From the NCBI GenBank assembly GCA_009779205.1, contig WRER01000030.1:1-7316 (forward strand): a stretch of DNA of 7,316 nt. Direction: 5' to 3'. Positions 1-6,714 of this stretch are shown piece after piece (the first letter of the stretch is position 1; each line of letters begins with the position of its first letter). The notes beneath the pieces are model-generated. The model was given only the letters and a program-made list of their open reading frames with translations, had not been told where the DNA came from and searched no databases. This DNA is from Methanobacteriota archaeon (GTDB taxonomy: Archaea; Halobacteriota; Methanomicrobia; Methanomicrobiales; Methanospirillaceae). The translations under genes and the position numbers were made by a program.

Positions 1-2427
1 GGCAATGCTGGAGTTAACATCCTGCCACCCGGCTCCAAAGATACCAACTTCCTGATAATCACGGGTAAACTCAATATGCTGTCGCACGTTGGTGAGAGCA
101 TTATTCATAGCCTTAAGCAGATGTTGCTTTGAAGGATCGTCACAAATTTCTTCAGAAATAACGTCAATCATGGAAAACAGCACAGTGAGCTGATTTAATA
201 CATCATGTCGCGTTATCTGAGAGAGAACAGTTAGTTTGCGGTGTGCCTCTTTAATGCTCTTCTCATACTGTTTACGTTCAGTAATATCTTTTGCGATTCC
301 TTCACACCCTACAAACACACCATCCACATATATTGGATTGGAACTGGCGATGCATTCAAGCACAGTTCCATTACGAATTTTTAGTTTCAATAGAAGATTA
401 GAGATGGGTTCATATTTGCTCCTGTCAAGTATCGGTCCAACTTCTTCCCATCCTTCTAAAAAGTCAGAGATGGGATGACCAATGAGATCATCCAGTGAAT
501 CGTACCCAAGCATTGTGACAGCACTGTTACTTATCAGGCGAATGATATAGTTTTCATCGTACTGGAAGTAGATATCAAGAATGCTCTCAATGATTCTACG
601 ATATTTCTCTTCACTCTTTTTCAGCACTGCTTCTTGTTCCCAAAGCAAAGAGAATTGTCGTGTAAGCTCCTCTCCAGCGATATGCAATTTTTCATTTTGT
701 GTTTCAAGAGTAGAATATGCATCATTGAGACTTTGTTCCCTTTGAACACGTTCGGTGACATCAATGAGTTCCCAGATTCTGCCATGGTGTACCCCATTTT
801 GGTCAATAAGAGGAGTGGAGCGTCGTTCCAGCGCAGTTCCATCAGCTAAAGTGATCTCATCATGCAAAGAGTAGTTTTCATCATGTGTGACTCTCTCCAT
901 GAGGGTGCGTTGTGCATCGCCATCACTGAGTAATGCAATTTGAGGAGATCGTGTAATACGTTCTAAAAGATAGCCCCAAACTGGATTTTGTTCTAACTCC
1001 TCTCTTGAAAGATTCCATTGATCAAGGAATTTCTGATTGAAAGATACTACCTTCTTGTTTTCATCAAGGACACACAAACCACCCGCAAGATGTTCCTGAA
1101 GTGCGGTTAAGATGCTGTTCTGATGGATTAGCTCGGCTTGAGCACTTTCTAATTCCAAATTTTTGGATTCTGCATAGATATACACTTCCATGAGTTTTTG
1201 CTCTCCCTGAACAATGGTATCCAGCGTTTTCTGCAGCTCTGATACCATGTGATCAAATGCCGTTCCAAGCTTGGCAATTTCATCAAATCCGTCAGAATTC
1301 ACTCTTCTGCTCAGATCTCCGCCTGCAATCTCCTGAGCTACTGCTGTTAATTCATTGATCGGACGAGTAATTGCTTTTACAGCCATTACAAGCAGTAAAA
1401 GGCCACAAAGAGAAGTGATGATTCCAGTAATAATTAAAAAAAACAATAATGTAAATGCACTTTCTGATAGAATAGATTTAGGAATAATGACAAGGATTGA
1501 CCAGTATTCATCAGGATTTCCAATTAAAACCGGCTTGATCACCCCAATATAATTACCAATGGTAAAAGAATCTTTGTCTTTTTGGTGAAGCTGTGCCATG
1601 AATTCACTTGCTGAAACACCAAACTCAGATGCAAGGCTTTCAAGCGTTTCTCCAGCAAGGTCTCTTTTGTCAGTGACTCCAATGACGGTTCCATCGTTTG
1701 CGACTAAAACCATCGTTGCTCTTCCATCGTATATATCGATGTCGTCAACTATCCGACTGAGTCCTTCTACAGTAAAATCAATACCAACAACTCCCTTAAA
1801 TATTCCATCTTCCAGTATTGGTACTGAAATCGATGCCATATATACAGGAGGGTCCAGAAAAACTTCTAAATAAGGATCACTTAATGTCGGTTGTTTTGTT
1901 TCTTTGGGAATGACATAATAATCATTGGCATACTCATTTGTGACATCATCATATCCTTCTTCAAATGCGGTAAATAGCGGGATCCAATCATCGTCACGTA
2001 CCCAGTAGAGGTCGACCCTTCCTGATTGAGCGTATGGAGCAACATTTTGATACTGACTGTCAAGCCCATCATAGGCATCTTCCTCCCACATAGTATAAAT
2101 TCCAAAAAAAGTGGGATTGTCTTCGAGAATTTTCTCCATACTTGAGGGTAGTTGCTCTCTTGGAAGAGGGTTATCACTCTGATGTTGACCTGCAAGAACC
2201 GATGCAAATGCTTCAGCAGTCTTCATTGAGCTGATCAGTATGGCAGAGACTCGTTCGGTCTGGTATCTTGCCGTAAGATCTAATTCTTTCCAACCTGCTT
2301 CAATGGAGGAGTTGTACGTTTGGATTGCTGCAAAAGAAATGATTGCTGCAGCAACGAGGATAAGCGCACATGATCCGACAAGAACTAATTTTTTGGGAAG
2401 TGGCAGACGTTTGTAAAGAGTAAACAT
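1..2427 (-). CDS. Membrane sensor histidine kinase (dCache-HAMP-PAS-PAS-HisKA), 3' end outside window
   Basis: An uninterrupted minus-strand frame runs 809 codons from ATG (2425-2427) to base 1 without a stop, so the C-terminus is cut by the window edge. A basic N-terminus precedes TM1 (about residues 14-35). Residues 36-322 look like an extracytoplasmic dCache sensor: an N-terminal helix, then YYVIPKET, LSDPYLEV and GVVGIDF, as in dCache_1 domains. TM2 is about 324-350 and is followed by HAMP (350-398, with TRPINEL and the GGDLSRRV turn), a helical linker, PAS1 (about 438-558, ending DVTERVQREQ) and PAS2 (about 605-718, ending DITERKQYEK). The phospho-acceptor helix carries RHDVLNQL with H741 as the probable phosphorylated residue. 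The ATP-binding domain should start just after the edge. The protein should sense an external ligand and autophosphorylate; ligand and partner are unknown. Topology and family are confident, pathway is not. Confidence 0.93.
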   Translation of the reverse strand, partial: MFTLYKRLPLPKKLVLVGSCALILVAAAIISFAAIQTYNSSIEAGWKELDLTARYQTERVSAILISSMKTAEAFASVLAGQHQSDNPLPREQLPSSMEKILEDNPTFFGIYTMWEEDAYDGLDSQYQNVAPYAQSGRVDLYWVRDDDWIPLFTAFEEGYDDVTNEYANDYYVIPKETKQPTLSDPYLEVFLDPPVYMASISVPILEDGIFKGVVGIDFTVEGLSRIVDDIDIYDGRATMVLVANDGTVIGVTDKRDLAGETLESLASEFGVSASEFMAQLHQKDKDSFTIGNYIGVIKPVLIGNPDEYWSILVIIPKSILSESAFTLLFFLIITGIITSLCGLLLLVMAVKAITRPINELTAVAQEIAGGDLSRRVNSDGFDEIAKLGTAFDHMVSELQKTLDTIVQGEQKLMEVYIYAESKNLELESAQAELIHQNSILTALQEHLAGGLCVLDENKKVVSFNQKFLDQWNLSREELEQNPVWGYLLERITRSPQIALLSDGDAQRTLMERVTHDENYSLHDEITLADGTALERRSTPLIDQNGVHHGRIWELIDVTERVQREQSLNDAYSTLETQNEKLHIAGEELTRQFSLLWEQEAVLKKSEEKYRRIIESILDIYFQYDENYIIRLISNSAVTMLGYDSLDDLIGHPISDFLEGWEEVGPILDRSKYEPISNLLLKLKIRNGTVLECIASSNPIYVDGVFVGCEGIAKDITERKQYEKSIKEAHRKLTVLSQITRHDVLNQLTVLFSMIDVISEEICDDPSKQHLLKAMNNALTNVRQHIEFTRDYQEVGIFGAGWQDVNSSIA

Positions 2428-2433
2428 ATTAGG

Positions 2434-2439
2434 CCCCTT
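2434..2439 (-). promoter_or_regulatory. Weak Shine-Dalgarno-like site of the sensor kinase
   Basis: On the minus strand AAGGGG lies 6 nt before the kinase ATG. It is a poor match to the expected AGGAGG but well spaced, and it supports the ATG at 2427 as the start. The next methionine in frame lies far inside the cache domain. A TATA-like TATAAATAT at 2446-2454 is so close to the ATG that its use would give an essentially leaderless message, so this element and that box are probably alternatives. Confidence 0.4.
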
Positions 2440-2513
2440 GGAAAGATATTTATATTCGAGATTGGAGGGTTTGTCCCCTTATTTGAAAAAAATGGTTTGG
2501 ATATCCAGAGGAA

Positions 2514-2538
2514 ACGTACATAATGTAGTAATGTACGT
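2514..2538. repeat. Inverted repeat ACGTACAT-N9-ATGTACGT, candidate operator
   Basis: Two perfect 8-bp arms (2514-2521 and 2531-2538) flank a 9-nt spacer. Imperfect pairing continues outwards: GAA before the left arm and TTC at 2541-2543 can extend the symmetry with a 2-nt offset. Inside it TAATGTA occurs twice with an 8-bp period (2521-2527 and 2529-2535). The centre is about 100 bp upstream of the kinase ATG. Arm length and spacing suit a dimeric DNA-binding protein; no regulator gene is visible, so its identity is unknown. Confidence 0.55.
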
Positions 2539-2670
2539 GTTTCAAAATAAAAGTTTTGTCAGATACCTTTCTTAATCTACATGTGATAATTTTTAGTACC
2601 TGTCATTTATGGAACTATTGTGTAAATAGCTATGTGCTCTTCTGATGCAGCTGCAACTTCACGCATATTC

Positions 2671-2690
2671 TGACATTACAATGTTTGTCA
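2671..2690. repeat. Second inverted repeat TGACATT..TTGTCA, candidate operator
   Basis: TGACA (2671-2675) pairs with TGTCA (2686-2690), and inside it ACATT-AC-AATGT (2673-2684) is a nested perfect 5-bp inverted repeat with a 2-nt spacer. The heptamer ACATTAC also occurs on the minus strand inside the 2514-2538 repeat, which hints at a shared binding protein. The site lies about 90 bp upstream of the oxidoreductase start. Short arms make chance occurrence possible. Confidence 0.35.
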
Positions 2691-2739
2691 CTCATAAACC
2701 GGAAACAACTACTCAATTACCTTGCCACAGAACCATACC

Positions 2740-2747
2740 CATAAATC
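2740..2747 (+). promoter_or_regulatory. Candidate TATA-like element of the oxidoreductase operon
   Basis: CATAAATC is centred about 29 bp before the GTG at 2773, where an archaeal TATA box would place transcription start within a few bases of that codon. No Shine-Dalgarno motif precedes the GTG, which fits leaderless or near-leaderless initiation. The match to the archaeal TATA consensus is modest. Confidence 0.3.
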
Positions 2748-2772
2748 TTTTTTTCGCACACGTATACACAGC

Positions 2773-4098
2773 GTGAAGTATATTATCCTTGGCGGAGGAC
2801 TTGCTGGAATCACTACTGCCCGCCTTTTACACGAACACGGACACACTGCTCTCGTGCTTGAGGCAGAAGCACAGCCAGGAGGATTATGCCGATCATATAC
2901 AAAAGACGGATTTACCTTCGACCTTGGCGGTTCTCACATCATTTTCTCACGAAACCAGGATGTGCTTTCATTTATGCACCACATGCTTGCAGACAATCGG
3001 AACGAACGTGTTCGGAGTACTAAAATATACTACAAAGATAGATACATCAAATACCCTTTTGAAAACGGACTCAATGAACTCCCAAAAGAAGACTGTTACT
3101 TCTGCCTGACCGAATTTATCAAGATTTTGCTCGCTGATGCTTCAAGCAGCACCAAAACAGAACCAAAAAACTTCCAGGAATGGATCTACCAGACCTTTGG
3201 CGCTGGCATTGCTGAGTGCTACTTACAACCCTACAATGAAAAAATCTGGAAGCATCCACTCACAGATATTTCCACGCACTGGGTTCAAGGACGTGTTCCT
3301 CGCCCACCTGTTGAAGATATCATAAAATCTGCTGTTGGAATCGAAACCGAAGGCTACACTCATCAATCTCTTTTCAGTTACCCAACAGTCGGCGGAATCG
3401 AAGCACTCATTCATGCCATTGCTCACCCGATCAAAGAACAGATCATCTGCAATGCACTCGCAACAGCCATCCAAAAAACAGAGACTGGGTGGACTGTCAC
3501 CGCAGGAGGAAAAACATATACTGGTGATCACCTCATCAGCACCATACCCCTGCAAAATCTCGCATCCTGCATAGATGATCTTCCTGAGACAACCAGTAAT
3601 GCGATTGATTCCCTCTGCTACAACTCAGTCGCATGTATTGGTATTGGTATCAAAGGCACCGTCCCACCCTATTCATGGGCATACATTCCTGATGCAATGA
3701 TCTCAAATACACATCGTATCTCGTTTCCATCAAATTTCTCACCAAACTGTGCCCCGAAAGGGCATTCATCCATCCTTGCTGAGATAACCTACAAGCCAGG
3801 AACTGCTGATGAACCCAAAAATGATGCTGCATATGTCGAAACTCTCATCAAAAGTCTCATTAATATCGGTCTTTTCAATAGGGAAGATATTGTCACAACT
3901 GCATTCATGAAAAATAAATTCGGATATGTTGTGTATGACTGTGCCTATGAGAAAAACATCTCAGTCATTCGCAGACACTTCGACGAGACAGGCATCACCC
4001 TCCTTGGCAGGTTCTCAGAATTTGAATACTACAATATGGATGATGTCATCTCATCCGTTATGACCTACGTGAACACAACATTCAATCGATTATCATGA
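2773..4098 (+). CDS. FAD-dependent oxidoreductase, UDP-galactopyranose mutase/protoporphyrinogen-oxidase-like
   Basis: The 441-residue protein begins directly with a Rossmann dinucleotide fold: MKYIILGGGLAG (GGGLAG at 7-12), the ribose-binding acidic residue in LVLEAEAQPGG (E30) and the FDLGGSH motif at 49-55. The middle has FGAGIAECY and PYNEKIWK (153-160) and GRVPRPP (173-179), and the C-terminus carries GRFSEFEYYNMDD (412-424), a flavin-contacting signature of this superfamily. The GTG at 2773 is chosen because the Rossmann fold normally starts at the N-terminus; the 17 residues available from a TTG at 2722 look non-coding. Members are often annotated as protoporphyrinogen oxidases, but many sit in sugar or polysaccharide clusters and resemble UDP-galactopyranose mutases. 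Two glycosyltransferases immediately downstream favour a role in modifying or isomerising a sugar or glycolipid. The exact reaction is not shown by the sequence. The protein is soluble, with no membrane segment. Confidence 0.85.
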   Translation: MKYIILGGGLAGITTARLLHEHGHTALVLEAEAQPGGLCRSYTKDGFTFDLGGSHIIFSRNQDVLSFMHHMLADNRNERVRSTKIYYKDRYIKYPFENGLNELPKEDCYFCLTEFIKILLADASSSTKTEPKNFQEWIYQTFGAGIAECYLQPYNEKIWKHPLTDISTHWVQGRVPRPPVEDIIKSAVGIETEGYTHQSLFSYPTVGGIEALIHAIAHPIKEQIICNALATAIQKTETGWTVTAGGKTYTGDHLISTIPLQNLASCIDDLPETTSNAIDSLCYNSVACIGIGIKGTVPPYSWAYIPDAMISNTHRISFPSNFSPNCAPKGHSSILAEITYKPGTADEPKNDAAYVETLIKSLINIGLFNREDIVTTAFMKNKFGYVVYDCAYEKNISVIRRHFDETGITLLGRFSEFEYYNMDDVISSVMTYVNTTFNRLS

Positions 4099-5120
4099 GT
4101 GAAGCATCTGCGCCAATTCGGACAGCGAACATATTGAACCCCACTGTGAATTTCATAGTAGAAGACATGTTCTACTTCAAGTACATTGGATGTGCGACAG
4201 CTGCAAAAGCACTTCACCGTGAGATCAATAAGAATGGAACATGGAATGCCACGTGGAACGAACAAAACACTGCTTTGATCTCACATTATCATACATTCGG
4301 ACCACTCGCCCTGTATGCACGTTATCAGAGCACAGGAATCAACATCCTCACTGCACACTCAACACCCAGAGTGAATATCGGAAATATCGCAGGAACTGAC
4401 CTGATCAACCAGGTATATCCCTATATCTACAAACAATTCGATCATATCATCACTATCTCACAGGCATGTGAAGATGAGATTAAAACCATCCTCCCTGATG
4501 TTCCGGTAACTCGCATTCCAAATGGTATCGATCGTCAGAAATATATGCGAAATAAAGAAGCAAGAGCATTATTTCGAGAAGCATACGGGATCGCAGAAGA
4601 TGATACCCTTGTCTTAAGTGTTGGCCAGATTAGTCCCCGAAAAGGAGTATATGACTTCCTTGAGGTTGCCAAACGATGTCCAGATAAAAAATTTGTATGG
4701 GTTGGTGGATTTCCATATAGCATCCTCTCGACAGACTTTCTGTCGATGAAGCTTGCACTGGGGAGGGCTGCGGAAAATGTCATATTTACAGACTTCATTC
4801 CAGACATTGTTCATGCATACTCAGGTGCAGACATCTTTTTCATGCCTTCATACGCAGAAACCTTCGGACTCGTTGTGCTTGAGGCTCTCGCATGTGAATT
4901 GCCAGTCGTAGCCAGAAATCTCACAGAATTCAAAGAGATTTACGGATCATCACTCTCACTCTTCTGTAATATCGAAGAAGCATGTAATGCCATATCAGAT
5001 GAAAAAGCATTATCAATACTGCAATCTTCTGCCAGAGATGCAACAAGTCCATATGATATTGTTGACGTTGCAAAACAAACAACAGAACTCTATACTGAAT
5101 TACTTGAAACAAGAAGGTAA
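4095..5120 (+). CDS. Family 4-like GT-B glycosyltransferase
   Basis: The 341-residue protein starts at an ATG overlapping the upstream stop as ATGA, which suggests translational coupling; no Shine-Dalgarno is evident. Residues 17-125 form an N-terminal acceptor-binding Rossmann half (VNFIVED; ISHYHTFGPLALYA at 62-75; HIITIS at 117-122). IPNGID (141-146) begins the inter-domain region. The C-terminal nucleotide-sugar half has LVLSVGQISPRKG (172-184) and the EX7E signature of retaining GT4 enzymes, ETFGLVVLE (E255, E263). The N-terminal half with HYHT recalls glycolipid glycosyltransferases of the diacylglycerol type, but this is only resemblance. It would transfer a sugar from a nucleotide donor to an unknown acceptor, with retention. 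No transmembrane segment is seen, so it is probably cytosolic or membrane-associated. A GTG at 4146 is an alternative start but is less favoured than the coupled ATG. Confidence 0.87.
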   Translation: MSEASAPIRTANILNPTVNFIVEDMFYFKYIGCATAAKALHREINKNGTWNATWNEQNTALISHYHTFGPLALYARYQSTGINILTAHSTPRVNIGNIAGTDLINQVYPYIYKQFDHIITISQACEDEIKTILPDVPVTRIPNGIDRQKYMRNKEARALFREAYGIAEDDTLVLSVGQISPRKGVYDFLEVAKRCPDKKFVWVGGFPYSILSTDFLSMKLALGRAAENVIFTDFIPDIVHAYSGADIFFMPSYAETFGLVVLEALACELPVVARNLTEFKEIYGSSLSLFCNIEEACNAISDEKALSILQSSARDATSPYDIVDVAKQTTELYTELLETRR

Positions 5121-5147
5121 GATAGTCCCCCAATCTAATGTGAAACC

Positions 5148-5846
5148 ATGATATCTGTAATAATACCTGCATATAACGAAGCACAAAACATCAGAGACTG
5201 CCTCATTTCCTTAAGCAGCCAGACGCTTCCCCGAGAATCCTATGAGATTATCGTCGTTGATGGAGGTTCTGCTGATAATACCATCGAAATTGCCAAAGAA
5301 TACGCAGATTTTGTCTTTATTCAAGAAAGTCCAAAGGTTGGCGGAGCCCGGAATGACGGCATTGTACGGGCGAAATATGACATCGTTGCAACAACTGATG
5401 CAGATATCGTTCTGCCTCCTCACTGGCTTGAACGTATTCAATCCCTCTTTGATGATCCTGGCGTTGTTCAAGTATTCGGGCCGGTAACACCAAAGGAGGG
5501 TGGCATCTTAAATAGATTCTATTTAAGTCTTGCAAATAATTTTGCACGAATTGGGTATTACACAAAACTATTTTACTTTACACTTGGATGCAACACTGCA
5601 TTTCGGAAAGATGCATTCATAGAAGCTGGAATGTATCACACTGTCGATGCAGGAGATGATCTTGAAATTCCCCGTCGTATGATTGCATATGGAAAAATCA
5701 TGTTTTGCGAAAAGCTGAAAGTTAAATTTTCCATGCGCAGATATACCCAGTTTGGAGCATTACGATCAGTGTATGAGTGGATGTACATTGTGTATCGCGG
5801 AGGAGATAGCCACGAGTACCAATATGCAAAGCGTAATTATCGATAA
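5148..5846 (+). CDS. Family 2 GT-A glycosyltransferase
   Basis: The 232-residue protein opens with the canonical GT2 sequence MISVIIPAYNEAQNI, followed by VVDGGSADNT (36-45), the metal-binding D84-A-D86 in ATTDADIVLP, GCNTAFRKDAF (147-157) and the acidic GDDLEI (169-174) that usually contains the catalytic base. It is a compact, single-domain protein that ends without the C-terminal transmembrane helices seen in many processive GT2 enzymes. It should therefore be a soluble inverting transferase adding one sugar, with a metal ion and a nucleotide-sugar donor. It lies 27 bp after the GT4 gene on the same strand, so it is likely the third cistron of the operon. The start is fixed by the domain beginning at residue 1; no Shine-Dalgarno is obvious. 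Acceptor and donor sugars are unknown. Confidence 0.9.
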   Translation: MISVIIPAYNEAQNIRDCLISLSSQTLPRESYEIIVVDGGSADNTIEIAKEYADFVFIQESPKVGGARNDGIVRAKYDIVATTDADIVLPPHWLERIQSLFDDPGVVQVFGPVTPKEGGILNRFYLSLANNFARIGYYTKLFYFTLGCNTAFRKDAFIEAGMYHTVDAGDDLEIPRRMIAYGKIMFCEKLKVKFSMRRYTQFGALRSVYEWMYIVYRGGDSHEYQYAKRNYR

Positions 5847-5852
5847 GAACTA

Positions 5853-5860
5853 CTATATAT
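5853..5860 (+). promoter_or_regulatory. TATA-like box upstream of the REC-PAS gene
   Basis: CTATATAT sits in the 44-bp gap after the glycosyltransferase stop and matches archaeal TATA boxes well. Its centre is about 34 bp before the ATG, which would place transcription start around the Shine-Dalgarno motif. That makes it a possible separate promoter for the regulator, but the spacing is tight and readthrough from the upstream operon is equally possible. Confidence 0.4.
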
Positions 5861-5878
5861 TGTTGAATTAGAGATAGA

Positions 5879-5886
5879 TAGGAGAG
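5879..5886 (+). promoter_or_regulatory. Shine-Dalgarno site of the REC-PAS regulator
   Basis: TAGGAGAG contains AGGAG with 6 nt to the ATG at 5891. It is the only clear Shine-Dalgarno site in the window and fixes the start of this gene. The contrast with the three genes upstream suggests that the regulator is translated independently of them. Confidence 0.75.
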
Positions 5887-5890
5887 TAGT

Positions 5891-6691
5891 ATGCCAGGCA
5901 CAAGCGGGAAGGGAAGAGAGATTCTGATTGTTGAAGATGATCCAATTATTGCAAGTCTGATCAAGACCTTTTTAAAGCAGAAAGACTATTCTGTCGTTAA
6001 CATGGTTGACTCAGGTGAAGATGCCCTATATGCAGCTGTGACATCTTTTCCAGATGTTATCTTAATGGACATTAATCTCTTTGGAAGGATAGATGGCATC
6101 ACTGCAACCCGCCTGATTACTGCAATGCTTAAGGTGCCTGTGTTATTTGTATCTGCACAAGACGATGATGCGACATTTTCCCGTGCCGCAGTTGCTGAAC
6201 CCGCTGGTTTCATTATTAAACCGTTTACCGCAAAAGATCTCTATTCAAATATTGAGATCGCAGTGCGTAATAATGAGATCGTAAAGAGTGGCAAAAACTA
6301 TGATCCAGGTCCTTTCAAAAGATTGCTGCGAAATTCACTCTCGGCTCTTGATGCCTATTTCATTCTGGATCAACAAGGAAGAATTTTATTTTTAAATCCA
6401 TATGCTGAGAAGCTCCTTGGAACTGATCGCTATAAACCAATTATGATCTCGATCAGTCGGTACATGTCATTTCGTGATACACGTAGTAATGAGCTGTGTA
6501 CGGATACGTTTAAATATCTCATTCGTGAAGCGGCAACGCTGGGTGCAAGACATTATTACGGCCTTGTCATGGCAGATGGATCACTGCGTCAGATGTCCGT
6601 ATCTGCCAGTACCATTCACAACAACACTGACGAAACTATTGGATATCTGGTACGTATCCACAGATTGACAGCAAGTGAGATAATAAAGTAA
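5891..6691 (+). CDS. Response regulator receiver protein with PAS domain (REC-PAS), no DNA-binding output domain
   Basis: The 266-residue protein has a receiver domain at about 8-128: acidic pocket E15-D16-D17, phospho-acceptor D60 in ILMDINL, switch residue S88 in FVSAQ, and the invariant lysine K110 in the IIKPF loop. All key receiver residues are present. A linker leads to a PAS domain at about 145-255, with YFILDQQGRILFLNPYAEKLLG at its start (156-177) and a C-terminal strand ending near HRLTASE. There is no histidine-kinase, GGDEF, HTH or other effector domain, so the output must act through protein contacts or feed a phosphorelay. It follows the glycan operon by 44 bp on the same strand and faces the helicase gene. 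The kinase at the left of the window is a possible, unproved partner. Confidence 0.92.
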   Translation: MPGTSGKGREILIVEDDPIIASLIKTFLKQKDYSVVNMVDSGEDALYAAVTSFPDVILMDINLFGRIDGITATRLITAMLKVPVLFVSAQDDDATFSRAAVAEPAGFIIKPFTAKDLYSNIEIAVRNNEIVKSGKNYDPGPFKRLLRNSLSALDAYFILDQQGRILFLNPYAEKLLGTDRYKPIMISISRYMSFRDTRSNELCTDTFKYLIREAATLGARHYYGLVMADGSLRQMSVSASTIHNNTDETIGYLVRIHRLTASEIIK

Positions 6692-6714
6692 ACAAACGAA
6701 TGTGAGATACACAA

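Larger units (their letters stand above)
2428..2772. other. Divergent intergenic regulatory region
   Basis: About 345 bp separate the divergent kinase and oxidoreductase starts. No ORF with coding character was found. It contains two inverted repeats (2514-2538 and 2671-2690), a 10-bp perfect palindrome TGCAGCTGCA at 2646-2655, a seven-T run on each strand (plus strand 2748-2754; minus strand 2486-2492) and several AT-rich TATA-like stretches. It probably holds the promoters of both divergent transcripts. No tRNA cloverleaf or riboswitch was recognised. Confidence 0.7.

Noticed and set aside
1355..1873. Plus-strand ORFs opposite the kinase
   Set aside because: They are antisense to the TM2/HAMP/cache coding sequence and show no domain or ribosome binding site.
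1881..2207. Minus-strand ORF of 108 codons
   Set aside because: It lies in another frame of the sensor kinase, whose own frame is unbroken over the same bases and encodes recognisable cache-domain sequence.
2646..2655. Perfect palindrome TGCAGCTGCA as an operator
   Set aside because: It is only 10 bp and isolated, with no second copy in the window; a chance occurrence or restriction-site-like palindrome is equally likely.
2748..2754. Seven-T run as a possible archaeal terminator
   Set aside because: It lies between the candidate promoter and the start codon of the flavoprotein, with no upstream plus-strand gene to terminate.
2722..2772. TTG start adding 17 residues to the flavoprotein
   Set aside because: The extension (MPQNHTHKSFFRTRIHS) has no family resemblance, and the Rossmann fold begins immediately after the GTG at 2773.
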